Of a DNA stretch of 64,000 nt, positions 23,150-35,400 are shown one piece after another. Under the pieces are notes generated by a model. It had not been told where the DNA came from, did not search any database, and saw only the letters and a list, made by a program, of their open reading frames with translations. The stretch's first letter is position 1, and each line of letters begins with the position of its first letter. The position numbers were made by a program, and so were the translations under genes. The stretch comes from Amborella trichopoda (taxonomy: Eukaryota; Streptophyta; Magnoliopsida; Amborellales; Amborellaceae), in the NCBI RefSeq assembly GCF_000471905.2, contig NW_006499809.1, forward strand, positions 70,179 through 134,178. Direction: 5' to 3'.

Positions 23150-24127
23150 CTTGATTGGCTCTACTTGAAGCCCTAAATGTCTGACAATGAACCCCAAGAA
23201 TTTTCCCGAACGCATGCCAAAAGCGCATTTTAGAGGATTCATTTTAAGTTGATGAAGGTGTAACCGCTTGAATACCTTTTCAAGGTCTCTCATATGAGCA
23301 TCCTTCTCTTAAGTTTTTACCACCAAGTCATCCGCATAACACTCCACCTCTTTGTGCATCATGTCTTTGAAGATGGTCATCATTGCTCTCTGGTATGTGG
23401 CAGTAGTGTTCTTTAATCCGAAAGGCATCATTGTGTAACAGAAGACCCCTTTTGGAGTCAAGAACGCAGTGTCCTCCTCATCTTCGGGTGCCATCCGAAT
23501 CCGATTATACCCGGAGTATGCATCCAAGAAGGAGAAGATCTAACAGAGGGCCGTCGAGTCGATGAGCATCTTGGTGAATGGCAACAGAAAGTCATCCTTG
23601 GGACAGGCGGTATTGAGGTTGCAGAAGTCAATGCAAACCCTGATTTGGCCATTCTTCTTCTCGACTGGAATAACATTTGCTAGCCATTTTGGGTACTTGA
23701 CTTCACAAATGAAGCTTGCTTGTCTGATTTTGGTAACTTTGGCGTCTATTTGCATTTCAAGGTCAGGCCTGAACCTTCTTGACTTCTGCTTGACAGGTTT
23801 GATAGTCGGATCAATGCCGAGACGGTGAACTGGCATCTCATGGTAATACCAAGCAAAGACGTCTCGATTTGCTTGCAAGAAAGTGGTGAAATCTTTTTTC
23901 TCTTCTGGAAAAATATTTGTCGAGATAAAAGTAGGCTTAAGGTCAGCCTCATCTCCTAGATTTATTTTTTCGAGCTTGTTAGCAGTAGCTTGACCTCCTT
24001 CTTCCCATTCTTCTGGGGCTTCTTGCAACTCCTCCTCATTGTTTTCAGGGGTCTTTTCATCAACCTCAAGTACAGAGACCCATGATCCTGACATCTCTAC
24101 CTCCAATTGGGGCATAGAGTAGGTCAC
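23150..24127 (-). pseudogene. Tat pol remnant of K: reverse transcriptase
   Basis: On the - strand: FTTFLQANRDVFAWYYHEMP and GIDPTIKPVKQKSRRF (start of RT), KNGQIRVCIDFCNLNTACPK (fingers/palm), SGYNRIRMAPEDEEDTAFL and FCYTMMPFGLKNTTATYQRA, and the YADD catalytic motif near 23320. NPLKCAFGMRSGKFLGFIV closes the palm. YADD with these surroundings is typical of Tat. It is a broken fossil. Confidence 0.85.
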
Positions 24128-24129
24128 GA

Positions 24130-25060
24130 TTTCTATGCCTTTCTTGAATCAAGGGATGAAAAAGTCAACCTCAAACGTGGAAAGCCTATCAGGCTGCAGA
24201 AGCTTGTCTTGAAAGTTAGTGGGAAATTGAGGTTCAGCGGTGGTTGGGTAGGAAGCGTCTTCTTATGAATCACATGGTATTTGTACAGGTGCCTACAGTG
24301 TTTGCCCCGTACTGGCTGGTGTTTCATAGGCTCGTATCATGTGGCAAGCTTCCTGAGAATAAAAATTAAGCCCCCTTGATTCTTTCAGTCTCTGCTCAAA
24401 GTCGGGCTCAGGGGCTCACTGAGGTTTCTTTGGCTTCGAATTTTTATGCTTCTTTGAAGAAGGTGGCTCTGCCTTGGCTTTAGCTGCCAGGGCATCAACA
24501 ACTGTTAAGAATCCTGCTGCCTATGCTAGGGTATTTCTTAATTGTTTATGTTGCATCTTGCTTATGTTGATCCCTTCGAATTCTCTGTCGAGTGCCTCGA
24601 AGTCCAGACATTCAAGGTTGTACTCACAGGAGATGTAGGAAAAGAGAGATGAGAAGTAGAAGAAGAGGAAGGAGAAGGGTCAGAAAGTGGGGGACTTTTA
24701 AGGTGGTTCCCCTCATTAGACCGATATAGGCAGATTTGTACATCATCACCAGCATTGAACGTGTGTAAGGAATCTTTTAGGTTTTTACCTTGCTTAGACC
24801 ATTGGGGAGTGTTTTTAACGTCGTCACCCTCATTGGACATGTGCAGGGAATATTTTAGGTCTTTCCCTTGCTTAGACCATTGGGGAGTGCTTTTAACGTC
24901 ATCACCCTCATTGGACGTGCTCTGAGTGGAAGATGGTGCAAGCATGTCCTCTCGATGAGAAGGAAGGAGGATCATGCTATGGACAAAATCCAATAAGGTT
25001 GGTAGTGGGGGAAGGGGCCTGAAAAGTTCCTGCTCAACTGGCAATTGAGCCATCTTGTTT
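24130..25060 (-). pseudogene. Gag-pol spacer of K with in-frame 26-aa tandem repeats
   Basis: A low-complexity Ser/Asp/Lys-rich linker. SNEGDDVKSTPQWSKQGKDL recurs with a period of 78 bp (26 residues), about three times between 24700 and 24930. A relative in J (56930-57130) shows one such unit. Frames here are open only in pieces. Position between knuckle and RT fits the linker and protease region, but I could not find the protease active site. Confidence 0.6.
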
Positions 25061-25401
25061 ATTCGGTGAGTAGCACTTGGTGCCCGTCTCCTTCTGGTTT
25101 TTAAGGTGGTGTTTGATTCGTCTCGCTAGGCTTGTGAACAGCCTTAGCTTGGTGAATTGCTTCTCGCCTCAAGGACTTGAGTCTGCTTTGCCCATGGTAG
25201 ACTATTCATGGATGGGAAGTCAAGGGTTCAGCAGAGTCTGAATCATTGTTAGGAAGGTATTGTGTTGGGTGGTCTTCCTCTTGCACTGATGGAGCAGTGC
25301 TTGGGGATCACTTACTGGAATGTCGTTAAACTCCTGACATTCCTCCATTTTCTTTGCGAATATGTCATGGAAACTAGTGCATTCCCACAGGTAATGACCT
25401 C

Positions 25402-25943
25402 TTATTTAGTGATACGGGCACCAACGATCCTCAATCCCCTGAACAAGGAATTGGGGGTGGGCTTCAGAGTGATTATGCCTTCGTGAAGCATTACAATGAA
25501 GAAGGCATGAAGGATACCAGGGGCTTCATCTTCTTCCTCGATGGTTACTGCATGGGATGCTTCTGCTGCCGCGAAGGCCTTCTTTAACTCTTCAAGCTTT
25601 ATTTGACCCTTTTGGATCAGGGCCTTGAAAATATCTTTTAGCGTGTAGCAGTCATCTATGGGATGATTGATCCTTCTATGATAAGCACAATAGTTCAGCT
25701 GAGTGTCAAGGTCAGCTTGCTCAAGACCTTGGCTTCTGGAAGTTGAATCATATTTTGTTCCAATAATAACCAGAACAGTGCAGGGACCCATTCCTTCTCA
25801 AAGGGGTAGACCTTGTTCTTATGCCTGGTGAAATAATCATCTTGATAAAGATTCACCGGCGGGCGTACTAGATTGTATGGTTGTTGTTGCTTGGCTGCCT
25901 GAGGCATTGTCTTTGCTGTGCTCACCCCTTTGGAGAGGTCCAA
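25402..25943 (-). pseudogene. Tat gag remnant of K: zinc knuckle region
   Basis: On the - strand the frame contains YCAYHRRINHPIDDCYTLK near 25690, the CX2H-type knuckle of Tat gag, followed by ALIQKGQIKLEELKKAF and an acidic stretch. J has the same region at 57816-58175 with CAYHRRVGHLTHEC. Upstream (25695-25943) lies the basic linker KQQQPYNLVRPPVNLYQDDY. Confidence 0.8.
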
Positions 25944-25949
25944 AGTTTG

Positions 25950-26790
25950 GGAGGGAACCTTCTTTGGATCAATGATTGTGATGGCTGCATTGATTACTCC
26001 TTTCTGTTGGCTGCCCGTGTGTTATTCCGAGAGCTACAATTGCCTCGATTGTTGCCAGAGCTTGCAGGGTGTTGTCGTAACCTGCTCTGGTGGCATGATA
26101 GGCTTTACATGCGGGCTGATTTAGCGATCAACTCTGATATAGAAGTTGGATTAGAGGCCTCGACGTGTAGAGAAATTTTAGGTCGCATGTTGTGCACACA
26201 AGTTTGGACTGCTTCCTTCTTAGGCATAGGATTGGGATGGAGAGCGGCCAAATTTCTCCATCTTGATATGAACTGGTCCACGGGCTCATCGAGATCTTGA
26301 GTTAGGGTGAGAAGCTCAATAGTTTGGACCTCTCTCTCAACCTCATAGAAGCACTGATAGAACAATTTCTCCATCTCTTCCCATGTACGTACTGAGTTTG
26401 GGAGAATTTGACCATACCACTGAAAGGCTGGGCTGTCAAGGGTTTCAACAAACTGACGGAGAAGAAGTCTCCTATCAGCCGCTGTTTCTTGACATGCTAC
26501 CTGAAAATGGGCAATATACTGGTTTCGGGAAGTGGTTCCATTGAATAGAGAAAACTTCCCTTTCTTGTAATATGAGGGAAACGGGACCTGGTCAATGAAT
26601 GAAGGATATGGCCTTTGATAAGGCGTCGCACCTTGTATCCCCGAGATTTGTCGGGTCTTTAGGCTATGGGTCACCATAGCATCAATGTCTGTCTGAGAGA
26701 CGGGGTGAGGGATAGAATTTTCTTGTGAGGGTGGGGGCTGCCTTGGAGGTGTACCATCTGAGTGATGGGAATTGACCTCATGGTTAGCTG
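25950..26790 (-). pseudogene. Tat gag remnant of K: capsid-like core
   Basis: On the - strand: SQTDIDAMVTHSLK, PYPSFIDQVPFPSYYKKGKF, FNGTTSRNQYIAHFQVACQE, LLLRQFVETLDSPAFQWYGQ, TWEEMEKLFYQCFYEVEREV and ELLTLTQDLDEPVDQFISRW. This is a Retrotrans_gag type core and closely resembles J at 58254-59342. It starts close to LTR sequence. In the living element it would form the particle. Confidence 0.85.
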
Positions 26791-26794
26791 ATTG

Positions 26795-28483
26795 GCAATG
26801 GACGCTAGGCATTGCCGGCCGTGTTTTAAGAAGGGCAAAGAGAGAAAGACACAGTCGGTGCTAGGCATTGCCTGCTGTGTTTTAAGAAAAAGAACATAAA
26901 GGAGATAGGGATGAGAAGAAGAGAGAGAAAGATAGATAGAGATGAGAAGAAGAGAGATAGAGACGAGAAGAAGAGAGAGAAAGAGAAAGAGGGGAAGAGA
27001 GAGAAAGTTACCGTACCGAAAGGTACCGACCTTTTTCTTCTCTCTCCTCTCTCTCTCTCCAAGATGCACCCACGAGCTTAAACCAAAATGAAGTACTTAT
27101 TAAATCTTTAAGAATGAACCTAAGGGGATTTTATAATTTGGCTTTACATGCTTATATAGAATTGGGCCCTACATGCTTATATAGAATTGGGCCCAACCAT
27201 AGGTGGACACTTAAAAATTACCTAGAGTTGAAGATATTTACAATTTAATTGAATTAAAGAAATTCTAAAAATGGGAACAAAAGGACTATTTTGCGCCTCC
27301 CTAACTACGTGTGGAATTCTAGAATAGTCCCTGCTGCTACTCGAGAACTTGCATGATCTTTCATGACTGATCTGGGATTGTTCTGATGCCCATTTGAATG
27401 AAATATGATTGTTTTCTTGTGGGGCTTGGCATGACGATTGAGTTGATACTAACTTCGAGCCATAAATCATATTTTTAATCCATGATTATGAAACTTAAAA
27501 TTTGCTTGAATCTTGATAACTTTAGATAGATTGTGTGCTCATTTCTTAATGTTTTTCTTCAGTTTCTTCGCTGAATCACACTAAGCATGCTGTCACGATC
27601 ACCTTATAACAAATACAGCTCGATTTCGTGTCCGGATGAAGATTTTGTCGTCTGTAGTTTTTGGTCGCTGTTAGAATTGACAACAGCTTCAATGCCTCCA
27701 TTTGTGAAATCCAACCATTCATCGTATACGGGGTTCGGACAAGAGATTTCTACAAACCTCACGCACATAATGAAATTGGTGTCATGCCGATCAGGTATGC
27801 GAGCACCATGATTTGGGTGCTCGAGTGAGGCATGCTGCTGTTGAAATTTTCTGAAATTTTCTTCATGAATTAGAAACTTCTCTTTAGTTTTTCTCTCTGC
27901 TCAAGCATCATCACCGGATGTACCACATATCAGAATGCTCATCTTGATGAGAGGAACATGCTGATAAATTTTGAGAGCGATCAAACTTAGAACGAGTGAG
28001 ATATAGGCCTCGAAAGTCACTACCCGTGACTGTAAAAACAACCACCTTTAATGGTGTTTTGGTGCAGAGTGGCCACACGGGAATAGTAGGCGGCCTACCC
28101 CTTTTAGTATTTTACCCCTAACTTTGTCCTAGAGTGCTCGATTAAGCCGAAACTTGACCCGTAGGAGTTTTCAACCATGTTCGATTCAATGGCAGTATTC
28201 CCACAGCTGTTTGAGGCCCTAAAAATATAGTTCTAGTTACGGGGTCTATTTTAGGGTGCTAGAGGTCGATTTTCTCGAAATTGTTTCTTTGTGTTCACTG
28301 CCTTAGACATGTGTGATCATGATGGGACTTGGTAGGTGGCCTTTTAGAGTGCTAAAGAAGATCTTGACCGATTCTGGGGCCATTATGAGACTGTCAAAAT
28401 TTCCACTGTTTCGTAGGCTTTATTGTCCTGCTTCCTCTTTATTCTGCATCGGGGACCAAGGTGTTGACAAATGCGTTCAAACA
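26795..28483 (-). mobile_element. 5' LTR of element K, partial
   Basis: On the - strand it starts TGTTTGAACGC at 28483 and aligns with the 3' LTR (17400-19057). About 1.69 kb is seen versus 2.88 kb in the other LTR. It contains two minisatellite units, a GA-rich tract and TATATAGAA sites near 27160-27185 in the promoter region. By eye about 15% different from its partner. Confidence 0.8.
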
Positions 28484-28488
28484 CTCAT
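28484..28488. repeat. Target site duplication of element K, right copy (CTCAT)
   Basis: Matches 16174-16178. It follows the LTR terminus TTCAAACA. Confidence 0.8.
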
Positions 28489-28801
28489 CGCCACACACTC
28501 TCTCTTCTTCCCCCTATCGTAGAGTGCTCATCATTGTATGCTCTCTTCTTCATCCTATCGACGAGCGCTCATTGTTGCACGCTCTTTCTTCTTCTTCCTT
28601 TCACCGAGCGCTCATTGCTGTGCGCTCTCTTTTCTACTTTTGATGTTCGCGGCGTTACTCCCTTTATTTCACATCACATTTCACTCGCGGTGATGCGCTT
28701 TATGCTACCATGCGCTCATATCACCGCGTACTCTTCTAGCCTTCTTCCCTCATTATCCCCCCATGCACTCCAACTGGTCGGGAATAATTTGGGTCGTCAC
28801 A
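28489..28801 (-). mobile_element. C-family LTR fragment, right of K, with the LTR terminus
   Basis: It matches the U3 end of the C LTR and closes with AATTTGGGTCGTCACA at 28801, a complete LTR terminus (TGTGACG on the - strand). It is immediately followed by C integrase. Together with 16064-16178 it is a partial C-type LTR that was already inside C when K arrived. Confidence 0.82.
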
Positions 28802-29593
28802 TCAATACTAACTGGCACCCCATGCAACCTTAATCTCTCCTTAATGTATAATTGGGCCAACTTATCCATGGTCTAAGTAGTACGGACCAACAAGAAATGA
28901 GTGACTTTAGTGAGTCGGTCTACAATGACCCAAATACTATTATGCCGCAAACTTGATCAAGGCAGGCCAGTCACGAAATCCATAGTCAGGTGCTCCCACT
29001 TCCATTCTGGCACAGGTAAGGGTGGTAATTGTTCAGTGGGTTTCTGATGTTCATCCTTCACTTGTTGATAGGTCAAGCACTTGGAAACAAATTGTGCTAC
29101 TTCTTTCTTCATATTATTCCACCAAAAAACTCTTTTTAGATCCTGATACATTTTTGTACTCCTTGGATGCACTGTATAACGAGAGTGATGTGCTTCTTCC
29201 AAAATAGCCCTTTTTATTGCTTGAGACACAATCCTGACCTTTAAATCTGAACATATCATCATTGCCCAAAACAAAATCCTCCATACCTCTAGACTTTATT
29301 TCTTTAAAAATTTTCATGAACTGAGGATCTTTCTTTTGTGCCATTCGGATTTGCTTAAAGAGATGGGGCCCTATTCTTATACATGAAATTATTCCTTTCC
29401 GATCATCAAGGGGCATATTCGGGTGCCACTCTACTACAACTTCTAGTAGTTTTATCTCTCGGACCATCATGTGGGCCGTTGACACCACAGGCTTCCTACT
29501 TAAAACATCGGCCATGACATCGGTCTTCCTTGGTTGGTAGTTGATAGTACAATCATAATCATTGAGCAAGTCCATCCATCTTCTTTGTCTCAT
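28802..29593 (-). pseudogene. Chromovirus C pol remnant: proximal integrase
   Basis: On the - strand: RRWMDLLNDYDCTINYQPRK and DVMADVLSRKP (end of RNase H), a linker, HHSRYTVHPRSTKMYQDLKR and FWWNNMKKEVAQFVSKC (integrase zinc finger), then WKWEHLTMDFVTGLP (start of the catalytic core). The remaining integrase lies at 14209-15015, across the nested block. It is a broken fossil. Confidence 0.87.
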
Positions 29594-29599
29594 ATTTAG

Positions 29600-30731
29600 C
29601 TCCTTTTGAGAAAATTAATACTTGAGGCTCTTATGGTCGGTAAATACTTTAAATTGAGTTCCATACAGATAATGTCTCCAAATTTTTAGGGCAAAAACCA
29701 CAGCTGCCAATTCCAAATCATGAGTGGGATAGTTTTGTTCATACAACTTTAATTGCGTAGAGGCATAGGCTATAACCTTTCCCCGTTGCATCAACACACA
29801 CCCAAGCCCTTTATGTGAGGCATCAGTATAAACCAAAAAATCTTCATTTCCCTTAGGCAAGGTCTTAATCTTTTCTTCAATTCTTGAAAACTTCTCTCAC
29901 AGTTGTCTGACCATACAAACTTGACTTCCTTTTGGGTTAAACGGGCTACGGGAAGTGCTATCTTCGAAAACCCCTCTACAAAATGTCTATAATACCCAGC
30001 CAGTCCAAAGAAACTGTGAACTTCTGATACATTTGTTGGTCTTTCCCACTTAAACACCGCTTCAATCTTACAAGGATCAACTGCAACCCCTTCTTTGAAA
30101 TACTATGCTAGAGGAAAGCCACACTTAGAAGCCAGAGTTCACTCTTATTGAGCTTAGCATACAATTTCTCTGTCCTTGGAGTCTGGAGGACCACCCTTAA
30201 ATGTTGCTCATGATCTGTCTGATTCCTGGAATACACCAAAATATCATCTATAAAGACCACTACAAAGTTATCCAGATAGGGCCTAAAAACTCTGTTCATC
30301 AGATCCATAAACACAGCTAGGGAGTTCGTCAATCCAAAAGGAATAACTAAGAACTCATAGTGTCCATAACAAGTTCTAAACGCAGTCTTGGAGATATCCT
30401 CTTCCTTAACATGCAACTAGTGGTACCCAGACCGGAGGTCAATCTTAGAAAATACTTGAGCTCCTTGCAATTGATCACATAAATCATCAATCCTACACAA
30501 TGGGTATTTATTCTTCACTGTGACTTGATTCACTGTCAATAATCAATGCATAGCCTCAAAGACCTATCTTTCTTCTTTACAAATAAAACTAGTGTGCCCC
30601 ATGGTGACACACTAAGTTGAATGAACCGCTTGTCTAATAATTCCTGTAATTTCTCCTTCAATTCCTTAAACTCAGCTGGAGCCATCCTATATGGGGCTTT
30701 AAAAATAGGAGTAATACCAGGGTTCACCTCT
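29600..30731 (-). pseudogene. Chromovirus C pol remnant: reverse transcriptase and RNase H
   Basis: On the - strand: [20 protein letters not shown] and [17 protein letters not shown] (RT start), [20 protein letters not shown], then [15 protein letters not shown] with the FIDD catalytic motif near 30240, then [20 protein letters not shown] (RT to RNase H link) and the RNase H motifs [18 protein letters not shown] and FTDHKSLKY. Several breaks. Confidence 0.88.
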
Positions 30732-31320
30732 ATTTCAAATTCAATCTATCTAATAGGGGGCAAAGAAGTTTACTCTTCATGGAAGACTTTTGGATATTCT
30801 CTCACCACTAGTATCTCTTCTAATTTAAACTGAACACCACGGTTTTCTACTACATAAGCCAAGTACCCTACTCATATTTTGGCTAACAGGCGAGAGGCCC
30901 TAAGGACGGAGATGATGTGTAAAGGAGAAACATCCTTAATGCCCTTAAAATATAGTTCAGATCGGCCCAAGCATCTATAAGTTACAATATCAAAACAATT
31001 TACTGTAGCATACTAGGTAGACAACCAATCCATACCCAAAATAATATCAAAGTCTTGAACATCTAAAAGTATCAAATCTATAGGCAACAAATGCCCTTCA
31101 TTCACAACTCCACACTGTTTATACATTATAGCAGTTTCTATTGATTCTCCCATAGGCGTACATACTACCAGAGTTTAAGCAAGTGGTACAGGCTTAACAT
31201 TCATGTGGCATGCAAAGTGCGGTGCAAAAAATGAATGAGAAGATCCAGGATCAATCAACACTCTTGCTTTAATTCCACATGAAAAAAGCGTACCTTGAAT
31301 CACGAAGGTTGACGCCTTGG
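30732..31320 (-). pseudogene. Chromovirus C pol remnant: aspartic protease
   Basis: The active-site stretch VLIDPGSSHSFFAPHFA lies near 31230-31265 on the - strand, followed by a region in which protease motifs are decayed. The family normally reads DSGATHSF here. It sits between the gag knuckle and RT, as expected. Confidence 0.75.
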
Positions 31321-32274
31321 CTTCTTGCTCGGTCAAGGTGAACACCTTCCCTTGAGTCCTTGGTCTGTCTTTTGATCCTTTGATGGGGAAGTCTTTCATT
31401 AAATGGCTTGGTTTGCCACATCGAAAGTAGGTCCTGACCCTTTTAAAGCACTCGACTATCGTAGGATTACTTAGCCCACAGTGGGGGCAGACGGGGCGTC
31501 TGTTGCCCCGTACATCATTTGGAGCAACCCCCGAAATTCTGGCACCACCTTGATTATTCCTCCCCCTTAAGTATCTTCTTGGAGGTGGTCGCACCTTCTT
31601 CTTAAAACTCCCAGGCAGTGCAACACCCAACTTCCCATTTCTTCTAGCTCCAAAGTCTTCACAATCTCGCTCTATTTTCAACGCTAGGTCCGCCGGCGTG
31701 GAGCAGGTCCTGAGCTTTGCTGTAATAATCTTCCCCCTTATATCGGGCTCAAGGTCCCTATCAAACTTGATAACTTTTCTCGCCTCAAAGTTAACGATAT
31801 GCAACGCATATCGGGAGAGTTAACGAACTTTGCTCCATATTGTTCAACGGACATATTTCCCTGCTGCAGCTTTATAAACTCCACCTCTTTCCTCTCTCTT
31901 ACGAAGTCGGGGAAATATTTCTCATAAAACACCTCCAGGAAGTTCTCCTAAGTAGTCACAATTTCAGACCCTTCTCTCGATTGCTTCACTGAGCTTCACC
32001 AATGCTCAGCTTCTCGTTTGAGCATAAAAGTATCCAGCCTAACTTTCTGCTCGTCTGTGTAATTTAGAACTTCAAAGATATTTTCTATCTGTATTTTCCT
32101 TCTCTCAGCCTTTTCTACTCCCCCATGTTTTACAAAGTTTAGAGGTGCCAGCTTCTTGAATCTTTCTATCATCATTTGTGTCATGGCCCACAAAGTTCTG
32201 ATGAATTCACTGAAGGCCTTGGTGATCCCATTACTTGAACTCCCGTTGTTGGTACAAGTCCTCGGCATCTCCAA
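31321..32274 (-). pseudogene. Chromovirus C gag remnant
   Basis: On the - strand: FKKLAPLNFVKHGGVEKAER near 32160, IFEVLNYTDEQKVRLDTFML, FYEKYFPDFVRERKEVEFIK (31930-31870), VEQYGAKFVNS, a basic linker and the knuckle region PVCPHCG ... YFRCGKPSHLMKDF near 31490-31390. This matches Tekay/Del gag. It begins about 130 bp after the 5' LTR. Several breaks. Confidence 0.85.
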
Positions 32275-32389
32275 CCTAAAACATAAACATCCAGTTACTA
32301 GCCTATCAAAGAATCCAGTTACTAGCCTCTCAAAGAACTATCTTACATACACTCCTAAGACTCCCTAGGCCTCGAATCCTAACCGGGCT

Positions 32390-32401
32390 GCTCTGATGCC
32401 A
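32390..32401 (-). promoter_or_regulatory. Primer binding site of element C (initiator tRNA-Met type)
   Basis: On the - strand, four bases after the LTR end (GGGTCGTGACA), stands TGGCATCAGAGC. The usual plant Met-i site is TGGTATCAGAGC, so one base differs. This sets the direction of the element. Confidence 0.85.
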
Positions 32402-32405
32402 TAAT

Positions 32406-35400
32406 TGTCACGACCCCACCCCCTGATTCCTGTCAGAGGGCGACACAGCAAGGGATAGTGACCGTTACTCAGGTGGGAGTGGCTCAACGCATAAACCAAA
32501 AAAAACAAAATCGATAGCAAACCACAAAAAAAACTAAAATAAATTCATTCATCAAACAAATATCAATCCAAAAGTAGAACCATTTCATTCATTCGATATC
32601 CAAAAGTTCTTACAATTCCTTTAAGGCACTATTGGCCCAAAAATACACAATATAAAGATTCCACCACAAAGGTAAGCTATGAAAAATCTTTGGGAGATGG
32701 CTCCACAAACTTCTCAAACTTGATGCTTCAACCACCCGAACACAAAATAGCCACTTACCTTAGCACAAATTTCAACACCCTTCACTCTACAATTATGTAA
32801 ATAAAATGGAGTGAGCTAACAGCTCAGTAAGCAGATCTACACCATTGCATTTCTTCTAGCATACCAGTGACAACAATAAAAGGTGCACACATATTCACGA
32901 GGTATCAAGTGGAGTCCCCCAACATGCTTCTCAACATTCTAACAGTAATATGATAAAAATAGTTTAATATACGATGCATAAATCACAATCATCTTACTTT
33001 AACATAACAATAAGGAGAACAGATCACAGTTACAAGACTAGTAAGGCCTACTCCTGAAGTAGAAGTTCCATTGCACAAGTTAGGCCAATCCTGCCGCTTG
33101 AAACCTCTACCCTCGTTCAGGAGGGACGACAGTGACAAGTGGATGACTCAGTTTGTAATGCCCTCACACACACACACATCCCCAATGCACTTTAGGGTTT
33201 TCGATAGGAAGTGGCCTTGCAAGACATGACCCTCTCCTTGTGCCCTTTTAGCGAGAGAGCATTACACTACTATTGGGTGACCCAATGCGTAGTGCCCTTA
33301 AAGATTGGGGGGTCCCAAATGTCCATATCCTGACTCTCGTCCTATCATGGGGAGTAAGGGAAAGGTTCAGATACCAACACCATCATTCATAGAGTTGGTG
33401 TCCATTCACATATCATATAAGAAACACGGCACCATTATTCACACAGTAGGTGCCCATTCACATATCACATAAGCAACATGGAACCATTATTCACACAGTA
33501 GGTGCCCATTCACATATCACATAAGCAAGATGGAACCATTATTCACAATATTAACATCTTTGTATGACAGTGGAGATATCACATTTTAACAGTGTCACAA
33601 TGACAATATCATAGTAACCATAATAATATTCCAATTAAGCCTCATAGCTCAAATTCTTGCCATTAAAGGCAATGACATGCGCTCACAATTGGGGTCATAA
33701 CAGTTGGTCCATTTAGATTTTGAGGATAGTTCCAAAAGAAATTTTGTACTAAACACTCCTATCTTTCAAACGGCGGTGGTTTGAAGACAATTGGATCTCA
33801 TTTAGCCCCATTCTGGTTCAAGGGGATGAGGGTTCACTAGCTGCACTCTGCGGTGTACAGGGAATGACGACATACCCTACTTCATAACACTATAACTCTC
33901 AAACAGTTAAGCAACTTGAGATGGTTTCAAAAATAAAAGTTTGAGCCAAGACATGTATCTTTCTAGCAAGCAAAATTTGAAAGAATTTGGACTCCATTTG
34001 ATGGTTTGAAGGTTCATGCCAAGCTAAGTAATAGTTCTGAATTTTATCGACATTATCCACAGTGACATACCTTCATAAAACGAAGTATAACTTTCAACCT
34101 AAGAATAAAAATAGTTTATACATGAAAAGTTTATTCTATTCAAAGACCTTTCAAATGACTGTCATTTGAACGAAAATGGACTTCCTTTGGTCAGTTAAAA
34201 TCAGTGACCACAGTAGTACCAGTGGAAAAATCTAGGAAAACAGTCAACAGTGAGATACCTTCATATTTTAAAACATAACTTCATTTTCATGAAGAATTTT
34301 GACAGTGGAAAAAAAAACAAGCATTTTACTAGACTCGCATATCTTTTCAATGGTGGTGATTTTAGGTCAATCGGACCTCATTTGGCTCTTCAAAAATCTC
34401 TTTCAAGAACACATATATTTCTGGATTTTCATAGTCTCATATGACATGTCTCAAGAGCACATTTCATAACATTCATTCCATAATAAAGAACATGATAATA
34501 AATATTCTCTCACCATGTATACACATAAACATGCATGTCCTACAAGATTTAAGCATCATGCATTCATTCTCAGCATCCACTTGCATCATGAAACGAAAAC
34601 CCCAAATTTCAGTGAACAAGGCATAAGGAATTTCTACTTCACATATACTTTCATTTCTCATCTCACAAGCATAAGGTCATGCATTCTTTATAACTACAAT
34701 GCAACGGTGATGGATCCACTCACATGAACAATAATGGTGCCTTCTTCAATCCTCATTTTATAGCTCTCACCCCTACCCAACAACGGCTGCCCTCCAAGCT
34801 ACTTCTTCAAACTTGTCTTAGAGAGAGAAAGATGAATGAGTGGCATGGGTGAGGGAGAGAGTGAGTCTTAAGTACTCTTAAGAGTGCGGTGGCTATCCAA
34901 GTGGTTAAAAATTTCTTAAAAATCTGGACTAGTGTCCCTCACACTAGCATGTACTCAACAAGTGCCAGCTTCAACACATGCATGCCAGTGATACAGCCGG
35001 TGCTACGCAGCCAACGCTGCACGCACGTTGAAACACAGCCAGCACTACTCCACTTGCTCCATCTCACTGTCGTGTGTGAAATTTATTCCTTTCAAATACT
35101 CATGGCATTGCCTCTTTCATTCACAGACGACGTTGGCCTTCTCTCACGAACACTGCCAGCGGAATCACGAGTGGCAACAACACTACTGGCGGAAGCACAA
35201 GCGGCAATAACACTTACGACGGTGACACACTACCAGCAGAAGCTCACTTCACATGTGTCACTCCATCTCTCTCCTATCACCGTGCACGCTCTTCCTTCTT
35301 CCTCCTATCGACGAGCGCTCATCGCCACGTGATCTCTCTTCTTCCTGCTATCGCTGAGCGCTCATTGCAGCGTGCTCTCTCTTCTTCCTCGTATCGCCAA

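Larger units (their letters stand above)
16179..28483 (-). mobile_element. Element K: Tat-lineage retrotransposon (subfamily A1) with an antisense ORF
   Basis: Both ends carry related LTR sequence with TG...CA termini and a CTCAT duplication. On the - strand the order is 5' LTR, gag, knuckle, spacer, RT remnant, then an opposing plant-mobile-domain-like ORF on +, tandem arrays and the 3' LTR. I do not see integrase. The right LTR is shorter than the left, and the two differ by roughly 15% by eye, so the element is old. It is broken in many places. Confidence 0.82.

Noticed and set aside
28461-28833. Two overlapping + frames with Ser-rich products
   Set aside because: They lie on C-family LTR sequence (CTCATCGCC / CTCTCTTCTTCC repeats).
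34889-35332. 147-residue frame on + in the 5' LTR of C
   Set aside because: The matching part of the other LTR (13469-14023) keeps a different frame length and sequence. No conserved domain.
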